Positions 14,085 to 22,909 of a stretch of 38,721 bases of DNA are shown piece by piece. Numbering within the stretch: position 1 is the stretch's first letter; each line of letters begins with the position of its first letter. The notes below the pieces were generated by a model. That model was not told where the DNA came from. It worked only from the letters and a program-made list of their open reading frames with translations, and made no database searches. The DNA lies in the NCBI GenBank assembly GCA_045645505.1, contig JAZRIW010000007.1, forward strand, positions 1 to 38,721, in the 5' to 3' direction. This DNA comes from Fumia sp045645505. GTDB lineage: Bacteria > Bacillota > Clostridia > Oscillospirales > Ruminococcaceae. Made by a program: the position numbers and the translations under genes.

Positions 14085-14717
14085 ATGAAAAAAGGAATCA
14101 TCGGTAAAAAAGTCGGAATGACACAGATTTTCGACGGAAGCGGAAAAATTATTCCGGTAACCGTGGTTGAAGCCGGTCCTTGCGTAGTTGTTCAGAAGAA
14201 AACTGAACAGAATGACGGCTATGAAGCTATCCAGATTGGATTTGGAGATGCTAAACCACACAAAATCAGCAAACCGCTTAAAGGTCATTTTGAAAAAGCT
14301 GACGTTGCTGCAAAAAGAATTTTGAAGGAATTCAGAATGGATGACTGCAGCACATTCAATGTTGGTGACATAATTAAAGCTGACACTTTTGAAGTAGGCG
14401 ATATAATTGATGTTACCGGCACAAGTAAAGGTAAAGGCTTTGCGGGCGCAATCAAGCGTCACGGCAACCACTCCCTCAGAGCTTCTCATGGTACAGGTCC
14501 TGTTGCGAGACAAGCAGGTTCTATGGGTGCTATCTCTGATCCTTCCAGAATCTTTAAAGGTAAAGGAATGGCAGGTCACATGGGAAATGAACGTGTTACC
14601 GTTCAGAATCTTGAAGTTGTCAAAGTTGATGCCGAAAACAATCTGATTGCAATCAGAGGTGCTATCCCCGGTCCTAAGAACGGTGTGGTTATTCTCTCTG
14701 ACAGCAAGAAGGCTTAA
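14085..14717 (+). CDS. rplC: Large ribosomal subunit protein L3
   Basis: 210 residues, ATG after AAGGAGG. It starts with the typical KKGIIGKKVGMTQIF and contains the internal loop HGTGPVARQAGSMG that reaches towards the peptidyl transferase centre, followed by GKGMAGHMGNERVT. One of the two proteins that nucleate 50S assembly. Followed 17 bases later by rplD. Confidence 0.98.
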   Translation: MKKGIIGKKVGMTQIFDGSGKIIPVTVVEAGPCVVVQKKTEQNDGYEAIQIGFGDAKPHKISKPLKGHFEKADVAAKRILKEFRMDDCSTFNVGDIIKADTFEVGDIIDVTGTSKGKGFAGAIKRHGNHSLRASHGTGPVARQAGSMGAISDPSRIFKGKGMAGHMGNERVTVQNLEVVKVDAENNLIAIRGAIPGPKNGVVILSDSKKA

Positions 14718-14734
14718 GGGAAGGAGGAATTATA

Positions 14735-15358
14735 ATGCCAAAGGTTTCCGTATTTGATATGGCAGGTAAAGAAGTTTCTACTATTGAACTTTCTGATGCC
14801 GTATTTGGAATTAAACCGAACACAGCGGTTATGCACCAGGCAGTAGTTGCTTACCTTGCCAACCAGCGTCAAGGAACACAGTCCACCCTCACTCGTACAG
14901 AGGTTAGAGGCGGAGGACGCAAACCATGGCGTCAGAAAGGTACCGGTCATGCAAGACAGGGTTCCATCAGAGCTCCTCATTGGGTAGGTGGCGGTGTTGC
15001 AATCGGACCGAAACCCCGTAGCTACAGACTGGCAATGAACAAGAAAATGAAGAGATTGGCTCTTAAGTCTGCTTTTTCTTCTAAAGTTCTTGATAACAAT
15101 CTCGTTGTTGTTGACAAAATCGAGATGAATGAGTACAAAACCAAAACAATAGTTAATATGCTCAATGCTTTGGGTGCTTCCAAGAAGGCACTTATCGTAC
15201 TTGAACAGAATAACGAAATGGTGGTTAAGAGCGCACAGAACATTCCCGGTGTGAAAACTGCTTTGGTTAACACTTTGAATGTTTATGATGTATTGAACTA
15301 TGATAAGTTCATCGTTGTTAAAGACGCTGCTCAGAAAATCGAGGAGGTGTACGCATAA
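14735..15358 (+). CDS. rplD: Large ribosomal subunit protein L4
   Basis: 207 residues, near the normal length. The long extended loop that lines the exit tunnel is visible as RGGGRKPWRQKGTGHARQGS. L4 is the classic feedback regulator of the S10 operon in enteric bacteria and a candidate effector for the leader seen here. Its TAA shares one base with the rplW start. Confidence 0.98.
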   Translation: MPKVSVFDMAGKEVSTIELSDAVFGIKPNTAVMHQAVVAYLANQRQGTQSTLTRTEVRGGGRKPWRQKGTGHARQGSIRAPHWVGGGVAIGPKPRSYRLAMNKKMKRLALKSAFSSKVLDNNLVVVDKIEMNEYKTKTIVNMLNALGASKKALIVLEQNNEMVVKSAQNIPGVKTALVNTLNVYDVLNYDKFIVVKDAAQKIEEVYA

Positions 15359-15651
15359 TGAAAAGAGCACAGGATATTATTCTGAAGCCTATCATTACCG
15401 AAAAGTCTATGGCTGGCATCTCTCTTAAAAAATACACCTTCAAAGTTGCTAAAGATGCAAACAAAATCGAAATCGCTAAAGCAGTTGAAGAGATTTTCAA
15501 TGTAACTGTTGATAAAGTAAACACCTTGAACTGCAAAGGCAGATTGAAGAGAATGGGCCGTAACGAAGGCTATACTCCCGATTGGAAAAAAGCAATCGTA
15601 ACATTGAGCGAAGATTCTAAAGGAATCGAGTTCTTTGAAGGTATGGTATAA
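15358..15651 (+). CDS. rplW: Large ribosomal subunit protein L23
   Basis: 97 residues, ATG overlapping the rplD stop in ATAATG, so translation is coupled. The sequence opens with a KPIITEKSM block and ends with a basic GRNEGYTPDWKKAIVTL segment. L23 lies at the tunnel exit and docks trigger factor and SRP. Confidence 0.98.
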   Translation: MKRAQDIILKPIITEKSMAGISLKKYTFKVAKDANKIEIAKAVEEIFNVTVDKVNTLNCKGRLKRMGRNEGYTPDWKKAIVTLSEDSKGIEFFEGMV

Positions 15652-15737
15652 GCTTTAAAAGCTATTCGGGGATTTCCCCGGGCGATGTATGGGAAGCTAC
15701 AGCTTCTCGCTAAACCTTATTAGGAGAGTGAATAAAA
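15652..15737 (+). promoter_or_regulatory. Structured rplW-rplB spacer
   Basis: 86 bases with two clear hairpins, CGGGG-ATTT-CCCCG at 15667-15680 and GAAGCT-AC-AGCTTC at 15693-15706. No T-run follows either. It is longer than the other spacers of this tightly packed operon. Confidence 0.35.
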
Positions 15738-16571
15738 ATGGCAATAAAGTCATATAGCCCCACTACTCCCGGCAGACGTCAAATGACAGTAACTGATTAC
15801 TCTTCTCTTTCCAAAGTTGCTCCCGAAAAGAGCCTTTTGGAACCTATGAAGAAAAAATCCGGCCGCAACAGTTATGGCCGAATTACTGTTCGTCACCGTG
15901 GAGGTGGAAACAGAACTAAATATCGTGTTATTGATTTTAAACGCGATAAACAAGGTATGGACGCTAATGTTCTTACTTTGGAATACGATCCCAACCGTTC
16001 TGCTCACATTGCACTTGTGCAGTATGAAGACGGTGAAAAACGTTATATCTTGGCTCCTAACGGACTCAAGGTAGGCGACAAAATCAGAAGTGGTGAAGAT
16101 GCTGATATTCAGCCCGGTAATGCACTTCCTATGTCCAGCATTCCGGTTGGTACATTCATCCACAACGTAGAGCTTTATCCCGGTAAAGGTGCACAGCTTG
16201 TACGTGCTGCCGGTAACCAGGCACAGCTCATGGCTAAGGAAGGCGAGTATGCACTCGTAAGATTGCCTTCCGGAGAACTCAGAAACATTCCTGCAAGATG
16301 TATGGCTACTGTTGGTCAGGTTGGAAATATCGATCATGAAAACGTTTCTATCGGTAAAGCAGGTAGAAAACGTCACATGGGTTGGAGACCTACTGTTCGT
16401 GGTTCTGTAATGAACCCCTGCGATCACCCTCATGGTGGTGGTGAAGGTAAATCTCCTATCGGTCGTCCTTCTCCTGTTACCCCCTGGGGTAAACCTACAT
16501 TGGGTTACAAGACTCGTGCAAAACATCATCGCTCCGATAAATTTATCGTAAAGCGTAGAAACGCGAAGTAG
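15738..16571 (+). CDS. rplB: Large ribosomal subunit protein L2
   Basis: 277 residues, normal length. It contains the basic RHRGGGNRTKYR N-terminal RNA-binding stretch and the conserved MNPCDHPHGGGEG segment, whose histidine is important for peptidyl transferase centre assembly. AGGAGAG precedes the ATG. Confidence 0.98.
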   Translation: MAIKSYSPTTPGRRQMTVTDYSSLSKVAPEKSLLEPMKKKSGRNSYGRITVRHRGGGNRTKYRVIDFKRDKQGMDANVLTLEYDPNRSAHIALVQYEDGEKRYILAPNGLKVGDKIRSGEDADIQPGNALPMSSIPVGTFIHNVELYPGKGAQLVRAAGNQAQLMAKEGEYALVRLPSGELRNIPARCMATVGQVGNIDHENVSIGKAGRKRHMGWRPTVRGSVMNPCDHPHGGGEGKSPIGRPSPVTPWGKPTLGYKTRAKHHRSDKFIVKRRNAK

Positions 16572-16590
16572 GAAAGGAGGCAGATGAATC

Positions 16591-16872
16591 ATGGGTAGAA
16601 GTGTTAAAAAAGGACCTTTTGTGCAACCGGTGTTGTATAAAAGAGTTGTTGCCATGAACGAAGCAGGCGAAAAGAAAGTTTTAAAGACCTGGAGTAGGGC
16701 TTCCACTATTTTCCCTGAATTCGTTGGACATACATTTGCTGTACATGACGGACGTAAACACGTTCCGGTGTACGTAACAGAGGATATGGTTGGTCACAAA
16801 CTCGGTGAGTTTGCTCCCACCAGAACTTACAGAGGCCACGCCGGCTCTAAGACATCAAATAACGGAAAGTAG
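16591..16872 (+). CDS. rpsS: Small ribosomal subunit protein S19
   Basis: 93 residues beginning MGRSVKKGPFV, with the S19 signature HDGRKHVPVYVTEDMVGHKLGEF. It binds the 30S head beside S13. Start follows AAAGGAGG. Confidence 0.98.
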   Translation: MGRSVKKGPFVQPVLYKRVVAMNEAGEKKVLKTWSRASTIFPEFVGHTFAVHDGRKHVPVYVTEDMVGHKLGEFAPTRTYRGHAGSKTSNNGK

Positions 16873-16892
16873 GCCGAAAGGAGGATTTTTGA

Positions 16893-17228
16893 ATGGAAGC
16901 AAAAGCTTACCTGAGAAATGTACGTATCGCTCCGAGAAAAGTTCAGATTGTTCTTGACCTTATCAGAGGTAAAGATACTACAACCGCTATGGCGATTCTC
17001 AGACATACACCTAAAGCTGCTTGTGAGCATCTCGAGAAGCTTCTAAAGTCGGCCATCGCAAACGCAGACCACAACTTTAATATGGATGTTAATAATCTTT
17101 ATGTTGCGGAATGCTTTGTATGCCCTGGACCTATTATGAAGAGAATCAGACCGAGAGCACAGGGACGTGCTTTTAGAGTATTTAAGAGAACTTCGCATAT
17201 TACCCTTGTTCTTAAAGAAAAGGAATAA
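16893..17228 (+). CDS. rplV: Large ribosomal subunit protein L22
   Basis: 111 residues. N-terminal AYLRNVRIAPRKVQIVLDLIRGK and the extended hairpin PRAQGRAFRVFKRTSHI that lines the exit tunnel and is the site of macrolide-resistance changes in other bacteria; no abnormality is seen here. AAAGGAGG precedes the ATG. Confidence 0.98.
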   Translation: MEAKAYLRNVRIAPRKVQIVLDLIRGKDTTTAMAILRHTPKAACEHLEKLLKSAIANADHNFNMDVNNLYVAECFVCPGPIMKRIRPRAQGRAFRVFKRTSHITLVLKEKE

Positions 17229-17248
17229 GCTGAAAGAGGAGGTAAACT

Positions 17249-17968
17249 ATGGGCCAAAAAGTAAATCCACACGGATTACGTGTAGGAGTTATCAAAGATT
17301 GGGATTCCCGCTGGTTTGCAAATGGTAATGCTTTCGGCGATACCCTTGTTGAGGATTACAATGTTCGTAATTTTATCAAAGAGGAATTAAAAGCTGCAGG
17401 CGTTCCACGCATCGAAATCGAACGTGATGCATTCAAAGTGAGAATTCATATTCATTGCGCTAAACCCGGTATGGTTATTGGCCAGGCAGGCGCAAAAATC
17501 AACGAGCTCCGTGCTCGTTTGGAAAAGATGATTGGTAAACCCGTTCATCTTAATATTGTTGAGGTTAAACAACCTGATCTTGATGCACAGCTCGTTGCTG
17601 AAGGTATTGCATCTCAGCTCGAAAGAAGAATTTCTTTCCGTCGTGCAATGAAACAGGCAATCGGACGCACAATGCGTCTTGGTGCAAAAGGTATCAAAAC
17701 CAGTGTAAGCGGTCGTTTGGGCGGTGCTGAAATTGCTCGTACAGAGCGTTATGATGAAGGTACTGTTCCGCTGCAGACATTGCGTGCAGATATTGATTAT
17801 GGTTTTGCGGAAGCAAATACCACTTATGGTAAAATCGGTGTTAAGGTTTGGATTTATACAGGTGAAGTTCTTAAGGGCGAAATAACAAAGAAACCCGAAA
17901 GAAAACTCAGAAACGACAGACCTGACAGAAAACCCAGAAGACCCAGACAGGAAGGAGGTAACCGATAA
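17249..17968 (+). CDS. rpsC: Small ribosomal subunit protein S3
   Basis: 239 residues. An N-terminal type II KH domain has its GXXG loop as IGQAG near 77-81, followed by the C-terminal S3 domain (RRAMKQAIGRTMRLGAKG) and a basic tail rich in Arg, Lys and Pro. S3 forms part of the mRNA entry channel and helicase. The stop overlaps the rplP start by one base. Confidence 0.98.
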   Translation: MGQKVNPHGLRVGVIKDWDSRWFANGNAFGDTLVEDYNVRNFIKEELKAAGVPRIEIERDAFKVRIHIHCAKPGMVIGQAGAKINELRARLEKMIGKPVHLNIVEVKQPDLDAQLVAEGIASQLERRISFRRAMKQAIGRTMRLGAKGIKTSVSGRLGGAEIARTERYDEGTVPLQTLRADIDYGFAEANTTYGKIGVKVWIYTGEVLKGEITKKPERKLRNDRPDRKPRRPRQEGGNR

Positions 17969-18399
17969 TGCTTCTTCCAAAGCGTGTTAAATATCGTCGT
18001 CAACAAAGAGGACGTATGAAAGGTAAAGCTACTCGTGGTAATTTTGTAAGCCATGGAGATTTTGGTTTACAGGCTTTAGAGCCTTGTTGGATTACCTCAA
18101 ATCAGATTGAGGCAGCTCGTATTGCGATGACTCGTTACATCAAACGTGGTGGTCAGGTTTGGATTAAAATTTTCCCTGATAAGCCTGTAACTGAGCAGCC
18201 TGCTGAAACTCGAATGGGTAAAGGTAAAGGTTCTCCTGAATACTGGGTAGCTGTAGTAAAACCCGGCAGAGTTATGTTTGAAATCGGAGGCGTTTCTGAA
18301 GAGTTGGCTCGTGAGGCTATGCGTCTTGCTATGCACAAGCTTCCTATCAAATGTAAATTTGTAAAACGTGAAGATACACAGACAGGTGGTGAGCAATAA
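17968..18399 (+). CDS. rplP: Large ribosomal subunit protein L16
   Basis: 143 residues, ATG in the TAATG overlap with rpsC. Signature LLPKRVKYRRQQRGRMKG at the start and the MGKGKGSPEYWVAVVKPGR loop that contacts A-site tRNA. The stop overlaps rpmC by one base. Confidence 0.98.
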   Translation: MLLPKRVKYRRQQRGRMKGKATRGNFVSHGDFGLQALEPCWITSNQIEAARIAMTRYIKRGGQVWIKIFPDKPVTEQPAETRMGKGKGSPEYWVAVVKPGRVMFEIGGVSEELAREAMRLAMHKLPIKCKFVKREDTQTGGEQ

Positions 18400-18602
18400 T
18401 GAAAGCTACTGAAATCAGAGAGTTGAACTTGGTGGAACTCCAGGAAAAATTGAAAGACCTTAAGGGCGAACTTTTCAACTTGCGTTTTCAGCTTGCTGTT
18501 AACCAGCTTGACAATCCTACACGTATTAAAGCAGTTAAAAAAGATATTGCTCGCGTGAAGACTGTTATGTCTGAGTTGGAAGCCAAAGAAGGCGCTAAAT
18601 AA
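18399..18602 (+). CDS. rpmC: Large ribosomal subunit protein L29
   Basis: 67 residues of two antiparallel helices, with the conserved LKGELFNLRFQLA motif and a second IKAVKKDIARVKT helix. Located near the exit tunnel with L23. Starts in a TAATGA overlap with rplP. Confidence 0.97.
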   Translation: MKATEIRELNLVELQEKLKDLKGELFNLRFQLAVNQLDNPTRIKAVKKDIARVKTVMSELEAKEGAK

Positions 18603-18619
18603 GAAGGGAGGACAAAACT

Positions 18620-18877
18620 GTGAGCGATAGAAACCTCAGAAAAACGAGGGTCGGTACAGTTGTTAGTAACAAAATGGACAAAACAGTTGTTGTTGCCATT
18701 TTGGACAACGTAAAACACCCCCTTTATAATAAAATTGTAAAACGCACCGTTAAAGTCAAAGCCCATGATGAAGAAAATTCTTGTGGCGAAGGCGATAGAG
18801 TGTTGTTGATGGAAACTCGTCCGTTATCTAAAGATAAGAGATGGAGAGTTTGTGAAATCATCGAAAAGGCTAAATAA
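18620..18877 (+). CDS. rpsQ: Small ribosomal subunit protein S17
   Basis: 85 residues, GTG start after AAGGGAGG. The OB-fold protein carries the signature GTVVSNKMDKTVVV and HPLYNKIVKRT, and binds the lower body of 16S rRNA. Confidence 0.97.
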   Translation: MSDRNLRKTRVGTVVSNKMDKTVVVAILDNVKHPLYNKIVKRTVKVKAHDEENSCGEGDRVLLMETRPLSKDKRWRVCEIIEKAK

Positions 18878-18910
18878 TTATTTGCCTAATCTCGAAAGGA
18901 GGAACTCACT

Positions 18911-19279
18911 GTGATACAGATGCAGACTCGCTTAAAGGTTGCTGATAACACAGGCGCCAAAGAGCTTATGTGTATCCGTGTTTTAGGCGGTTCCGGCAGA
19001 AGATATGCTAATATTGGCGACGTTGTTGTTGCTTCAGTTAAGAAGGCTACTCCCGGTGGAGTTGTTAAAAAAGGAGACGTCGTTAAAGCCGTAATCGTTC
19101 GTTCAGCAAAAGGCTTGCGCCGTGAGGACGGTACTTACATCAGATTTGATGAAAATGCTGCAGTCCTCATCAGAGAAGATAAAAACCCCAGAGGCACTCG
19201 TATTTTTGGCCCGGTAGCCAGAGAACTTCGTGAAAAAGAATACATGAAGATACTTTCTCTCGCTCCGGAAGTGCTTTAA
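18911..19279 (+). CDS. rplN: Large ribosomal subunit protein L14
   Basis: 122 residues, GTG start chosen because the family begins MIQMQTRLKVADNTGAKE. L14 forms an intersubunit bridge and is the docking site of the silencing factor RsfS. AAAGGAGG lies upstream. Confidence 0.98.
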   Translation: MIQMQTRLKVADNTGAKELMCIRVLGGSGRRYANIGDVVVASVKKATPGGVVKKGDVVKAVIVRSAKGLRREDGTYIRFDENAAVLIREDKNPRGTRIFGPVARELREKEYMKILSLAPEVL

Positions 19280-19294
19280 TAGGAGGTGCAAGTT

Positions 19295-19621
19295 ATGGCT
19301 AATAAATTGCACGTTAGAACCGGTGATAACGTTATGATTATCAGCGGTAAAGACAAAGGTAAAAAAGGTAAAGTTTTGGAAGTAAGCCCCAAAGAGGGCA
19401 AGGTTATCGTTGAAGGTCTTAATATTGCGACTAAACACGTTAAACCTCGTGCTATGGGACAGCAAGGCGGTATTCTTAAAGTAGAAGCTCCCTTGTATGC
19501 TTGCAAAGTAATGCCAATCTGCCCAAAATGCGGCAAACCTACCAGAGTAGGTCATAAAGTCGAGAAAGATGGAACCAAAAAGCGCCAGTGTAAACACGCT
19601 TCTTGCGGAGAAACTTTCTAA
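19295..19621 (+). CDS. rplX: Large ribosomal subunit protein L24 with zinc ribbon
   Basis: 108 residues from ATG 19295, 8 bases after AGGAGG; an in-frame GTG at 19286 overlaps that site. The KOW motif (GDNVMIISGKDKGKKGKV) is followed by the Firmicutes-type zinc-ribbon tail. The first pair is CPKCG, while the second is C-four residues-C (CKHASC) rather than the usual C-two-C, a mild oddity. L24 is an early 50S assembly initiator. Confidence 0.97.
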   Translation: MANKLHVRTGDNVMIISGKDKGKKGKVLEVSPKEGKVIVEGLNIATKHVKPRAMGQQGGILKVEAPLYACKVMPICPKCGKPTRVGHKVEKDGTKKRQCKHASCGETF

Positions 19622-19639
19622 GGATGGAGGAAAAGACAC

Positions 19640-20179
19640 ATGGCTCGTTTGAGAGACTATTATAAAAGCGATGTAGCTCCTGCTTTAATGAAAAAGTTTG
19701 GCTACAAAAGTGTCATGCAGATTCCGAAGATTGAAAAAGTAGTTATCAACGTAGGTTGCGGAGAAGCACGTGAAAATCAGAAAATGATGGACGCTGTTTT
19801 GAAAGATTTGACTGCTATTACAGGTCAGAAACCCATTCTTTGTAAGGCAAAAAAATCTGTCGCAAACTTTAAACTTCGTGAAGGCATGATTATCGGTGCA
19901 AAGGTAACTCTTCGTGCTGATAAAATGTATGAGTTCATTGACCGTTTCTTCAATGTAGCTCTTCCCCGCGTAAGAGATTTCAGAGGAATTAACCCTGATT
20001 CTTTTGATGGCCGCGGAAATTATTCTATGGGCCTTAAAGAACAGCTTATTTTCCCGGAAATCGAATATGATAAAATTGACAAGATTCGTGGTATGGACAT
20101 CTGCTTTGTTACTACTGCGAATACTGATGAGGAAGCCCGTGAGCTTTTAACACTAATGGGCGCTCCATTTTCTAAATAA
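19640..20179 (+). CDS. rplE: Large ribosomal subunit protein L5
   Basis: 179 residues, standard length. Motifs KIEKVVINVGCGEA near 30-43, RADKMYEFIDRF and DFRGINPDSFDGRGNYSMG are typical. It binds 5S rRNA with L18 and contacts P-site tRNA. Start after GGATGGAGG. Confidence 0.98.
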   Translation: MARLRDYYKSDVAPALMKKFGYKSVMQIPKIEKVVINVGCGEARENQKMMDAVLKDLTAITGQKPILCKAKKSVANFKLREGMIIGAKVTLRADKMYEFIDRFFNVALPRVRDFRGINPDSFDGRGNYSMGLKEQLIFPEIEYDKIDKIRGMDICFVTTANTDEEARELLTLMGAPFSK

Positions 20180-20195
20180 GGGAGGAAATGTATAA

Positions 20196-20381
20196 ATGGC
20201 TAAAAAATCTATGATTATAAAACAACAGAGAGAGCCTAAGTTTTCCACCCGTGCCTATAGCAGGTGCAAAATCTGCGGTCGTCCTCACGCTTACCTGAGA
20301 AAATATGGTATTTGCCGTATTTGTTTCAGAGAACTTGCTTATAAAGGACAGATTCCCGGCGTGAAGAAGGCTAGCTGGTAA
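20196..20381 (+). CDS. rpsZ: Small ribosomal subunit protein S14, zinc-binding type Z
   Basis: 61 residues, the short C+ form. The zinc ligands are Cys24, Cys27, Cys40 and Cys43 (CKIC...CRIC), and the tail ends GQIPGVKKASW as in other Firmicutes. It assembles into the 30S head. A zinc-free paralogue could exist elsewhere, as in Bacillus. Confidence 0.98.
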   Translation: MAKKSMIIKQQREPKFSTRAYSRCKICGRPHAYLRKYGICRICFRELAYKGQIPGVKKASW

Positions 20382-20407
20382 AGTACCGAGAAAAGGAGGT
20401 TGACGGT

Positions 20408-20806
20408 ATGCAAATCACCGATACAATCGCAGATATGCTGACTCGCATTCGTAATGCAAATTCAGCAAAACACGACACGGTGGATATTCCTGCATCAAAT
20501 ATGAAAAAATCGATTGCGCAAATCCTTGTTGACGAAGGATATGTAAAAGGTTTTCAGGTTATTGAAGACGGAAAACAGGGCGTAATTCGAATGACACTTA
20601 AATATGGCGAAAACAAAACTCCGGTTCTCACCGGATTGCGCAGAGTTTCCAAACCCGGCCTGCGTATTTATTCAAACTGTGAGGATATGCCCAAGGTTAT
20701 GAGAGGCCTCGGTATCGCAATAGTTTCCACTTCTAAAGGCGTTATGACTGATAAAAAAGCGCGTAAAGAAAACGTGGGCGGCGAAATCCTTGCATTCGTA
20801 TGGTAA
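20408..20806 (+). CDS. rpsH: Small ribosomal subunit protein S8
   Basis: 132 residues with DTIADMLTRIRNAN at the start and the C-terminal STSKGVMTDKKARKENVGGEILAFVW signature. S8 binds the central domain of 16S rRNA and, in E. coli, represses the spc operon at rplE. Confidence 0.98.
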   Translation: MQITDTIADMLTRIRNANSAKHDTVDIPASNMKKSIAQILVDEGYVKGFQVIEDGKQGVIRMTLKYGENKTPVLTGLRRVSKPGLRIYSNCEDMPKVMRGLGIAIVSTSKGVMTDKKARKENVGGEILAFVW

Positions 20807-20821
20807 GGAGGTAAAATAGCT

Positions 20822-21361
20822 ATGTCTCGTATTGGTAGAAAACCTATTGCTGTTCCCTCCGGTGTTGATGTAAAAATCGACGGCAACCATATTGCCGTAA
20901 AAGGACCTAAGGGAACTTTAGAAAGAGAAATCCATAAAGATATGGCAGTTTCTCTTGAAAACAATGAAATCATTGTTACAAGACCAAGTGATAATAAAAA
21001 TCACAGAGCTTTGCATGGTTTGACCAGGTCTTTAGTTAATAACATGGTTATAGGCGTTACTGAAGGTTTCACTAAAACATTAGAAGTTAATGGTGTTGGT
21101 TACCGTGTTGCAAAACAAGGTAAAGACCTCGTAATGAACCTTGGTTTTTCCCACCAGGTTATTATGTCTGAGATTGATGGTATTTCCATCGAAGTACCAG
21201 CTCCCAATAAGATTGTAATTTCTGGTCCCGATAAGCAGAAGGTTGGACAGTTCGCAGCTAATGTTCGCGAAAAACGTCCTCCTGAGCCTTATAAGGGTAA
21301 AGGAATCAAGTATGCTGAAGAATATATTCAGCGTAAAGAAGGTAAGACTGGTAAGAAGTAA
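20822..21361 (+). CDS. rplF: Large ribosomal subunit protein L6
   Basis: 179 residues made of two related alpha/beta repeats. Begins MSRIGRKPI and ends with the conserved PEPYKGKGIKYAEE block. It lies close to the sarcin-ricin loop of 23S rRNA. Confidence 0.98.
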   Translation: MSRIGRKPIAVPSGVDVKIDGNHIAVKGPKGTLEREIHKDMAVSLENNEIIVTRPSDNKNHRALHGLTRSLVNNMVIGVTEGFTKTLEVNGVGYRVAKQGKDLVMNLGFSHQVIMSEIDGISIEVPAPNKIVISGPDKQKVGQFAANVREKRPPEPYKGKGIKYAEEYIQRKEGKTGKK

Positions 21362-21379
21362 TTAAAGGAGTGACAAGCA

Positions 21380-21739
21380 ATGGTAAATAAGCCTGATAGC
21401 AATAAGGCTCGTTTAAAAAGACATCGCAGGGTGCGCGGAAAAATCACCGGCACACCTGAACGTCCACGCTTAAATGTATTCCGCTCCGCTAAGCATATTT
21501 ATGCTCAACTGATAGATGACGTAAACGGTGTTACTCTCGCAGCAGCAGCTTCCACCGACAAGGATTTCGACTTGAACGGCGGCAATAAAGAAGGCGCATT
21601 TAAAGTTGGACAGAAAATTGCTGAGAAAGCTGCAGCAAAAGGAATCACCGAAGTAGTGTTTGACCGTGGAGGCTATATTTTCCATGGTAGAGTAGAGCAA
21701 TTAGCCGCAGGAGCCCGTGAGAGCGGCCTCAAGTTCTAA
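21380..21739 (+). CDS. rplR: Large ribosomal subunit protein L18
   Basis: 119 residues. A basic N-terminus (RLKRHRRVRGKITGTPERPRL) is followed by the conserved VFDRGGYIFHGRV core that binds 5S rRNA. Normal length. Confidence 0.98.
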   Translation: MVNKPDSNKARLKRHRRVRGKITGTPERPRLNVFRSAKHIYAQLIDDVNGVTLAAAASTDKDFDLNGGNKEGAFKVGQKIAEKAAAKGITEVVFDRGGYIFHGRVEQLAAGARESGLKF

Positions 21740-21754
21740 TGAGGAGGTATTCGT

Positions 21755-22255
21755 TTGGCTAGAATAGAAAATCCCGTTTCGGATTTGCAGGAAAGAGTCG
21801 TAGCGATTAACCGTGTTTCTAAAACTGTAAAAGGTGGTCGTATCTTCAAATTTGCAGCTTTGGTTGTAGTTGGAGACGGCAACGGAAAAATCGGTTTTGG
21901 TCTTGGTAAATCAGGAGAAGTTCCTGATGCAATCCGTAAAGGTATAGAAGACGCTAAGAAAAATATGATTCAGATTGCTCTTAAAGGCACCACAATTCCT
22001 CACGAAGTAATTGGTGAGTTTGGTGCTGGTAGAGTTCTCTTGAAACCGGCTCCGGAAGGTACCGGAGTTATCGCAGGTGGCCCTGTTCGTGCAGTAGTTG
22101 AAACTGCAGGAATCAAGGACATCAGAACTAAAGCTCTCCGTTCCAATAACCCTTGTAACGTTGTAAGAGCAACAATCAACGGTTTGAAATCTTTGAGAAC
22201 TGCAAAACAAGTTGCAGAAATCAGAGGTAAATCTGTTGAAGAAATTTTAGGTTAG
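21755..22255 (+). CDS. rpsE: Small ribosomal subunit protein S5
   Basis: 166 residues from TTG 21755, preceded by GAGGAGG. The N-terminal double-stranded RNA-binding fold (RVVAINRVSKTVKGGRIFKF, GDGNGKIGFGLGKSGEVP) and the C-terminal S5 fold are complete. S5 takes part in translational fidelity and in the mRNA entry site. Confidence 0.98.
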   Translation: MARIENPVSDLQERVVAINRVSKTVKGGRIFKFAALVVVGDGNGKIGFGLGKSGEVPDAIRKGIEDAKKNMIQIALKGTTIPHEVIGEFGAGRVLLKPAPEGTGVIAGGPVRAVVETAGIKDIRTKALRSNNPCNVVRATINGLKSLRTAKQVAEIRGKSVEEILG

Positions 22256-22266
22256 GAGGCAGAGTT

Positions 22267-22446
22267 ATGGCAAACCTTAAAGTTAAATTGGTAAAAGGTC
22301 TTGCTGGCAAAAAGAAAGACCAGATTGCCATTGCCGCTTCTCTTGGCTTGAGAAAAGTCGGTGACGTTACTGTTCAACCGGATAACGCTGCCACTAAAGG
22401 CAAAATTTTTAAAATTTCCCACCTCGTCGAGGTTACAGAAGACTAG
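22267..22446 (+). CDS. rpmD: Large ribosomal subunit protein L30
   Basis: A 59-residue gene between rpsE and rplO, found by reading the 200-base gap. ATG follows AGGAGG. The sequence starts MANLKVKLVKGLAGKKKDQ, continues with a SLGLRKVGDVT helix-strand block and ends HLVEVTED, matching bacterial L30 in length and pattern. Its position is the standard one in the spc operon. Confidence 0.96.
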   Translation: MANLKVKLVKGLAGKKKDQIAIAASLGLRKVGDVTVQPDNAATKGKIFKISHLVEVTED

Positions 22447-22461
22447 TAAGGAGGTGCGAGT

Positions 22462-22908
22462 ATGAAACTGCACGAATTAACTCCGGCTGCCGGTTCTACT
22501 AAAGAACATTTCCGCGTTGGACGTGGTCACGGCTCCGGTAATGGAAAAACAGCAGGTAAAGGCCATAAAGGTCAAAACGCCCGTTCCGGCGGTGGTGTAA
22601 GACCCGGATTCGAAGGCGGACAGATGCCTTTGCACAGACGTCTTCCCAAAAGAGGATTTAACAATTACAATTTCGCAACAAAATATGCCATTGTAAACCT
22701 CAGCGATTTACAAAATAAATTCGAAGATGGCGCAGTGGTAGATACCGATGCTCTTCTCGCTTCCGGCTTGATTAACAAGCAATATGATGGTGTTAAGATT
22801 CTCGGTAACGGTGAAATCAGCAAGAAATTAACCGTTAAAGCGGCAAAATTCTCTGAAACTGCAAAAGAGAAGATTGAAGCCGCAGGAGGAAAGGCTGAGG
22901 TGATGTAA
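22462..22908 (+). CDS. rplO: Large ribosomal subunit protein L15
   Basis: 148 residues. The glycine-rich basic N-terminal extension (GRGHGSGNGKTAGKGHKGQ, then GGQMPLHRRLPKRGF) is typical. The stop lies one base before the secY start, so the two are translationally coupled. Confidence 0.98.
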   Translation: MKLHELTPAAGSTKEHFRVGRGHGSGNGKTAGKGHKGQNARSGGGVRPGFEGGQMPLHRRLPKRGFNNYNFATKYAIVNLSDLQNKFEDGAVVDTDALLASGLINKQYDGVKILGNGEISKKLTVKAAKFSETAKEKIEAAGGKAEVM

Positions 22909-22909
22909 G

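Noticed and set aside
15750..16706. 318-codon open frame antisense to rplB and rpsS
   Set aside because: It is a shadow of highly conserved genes, low in complexity, with no recognisable domain or start signals.
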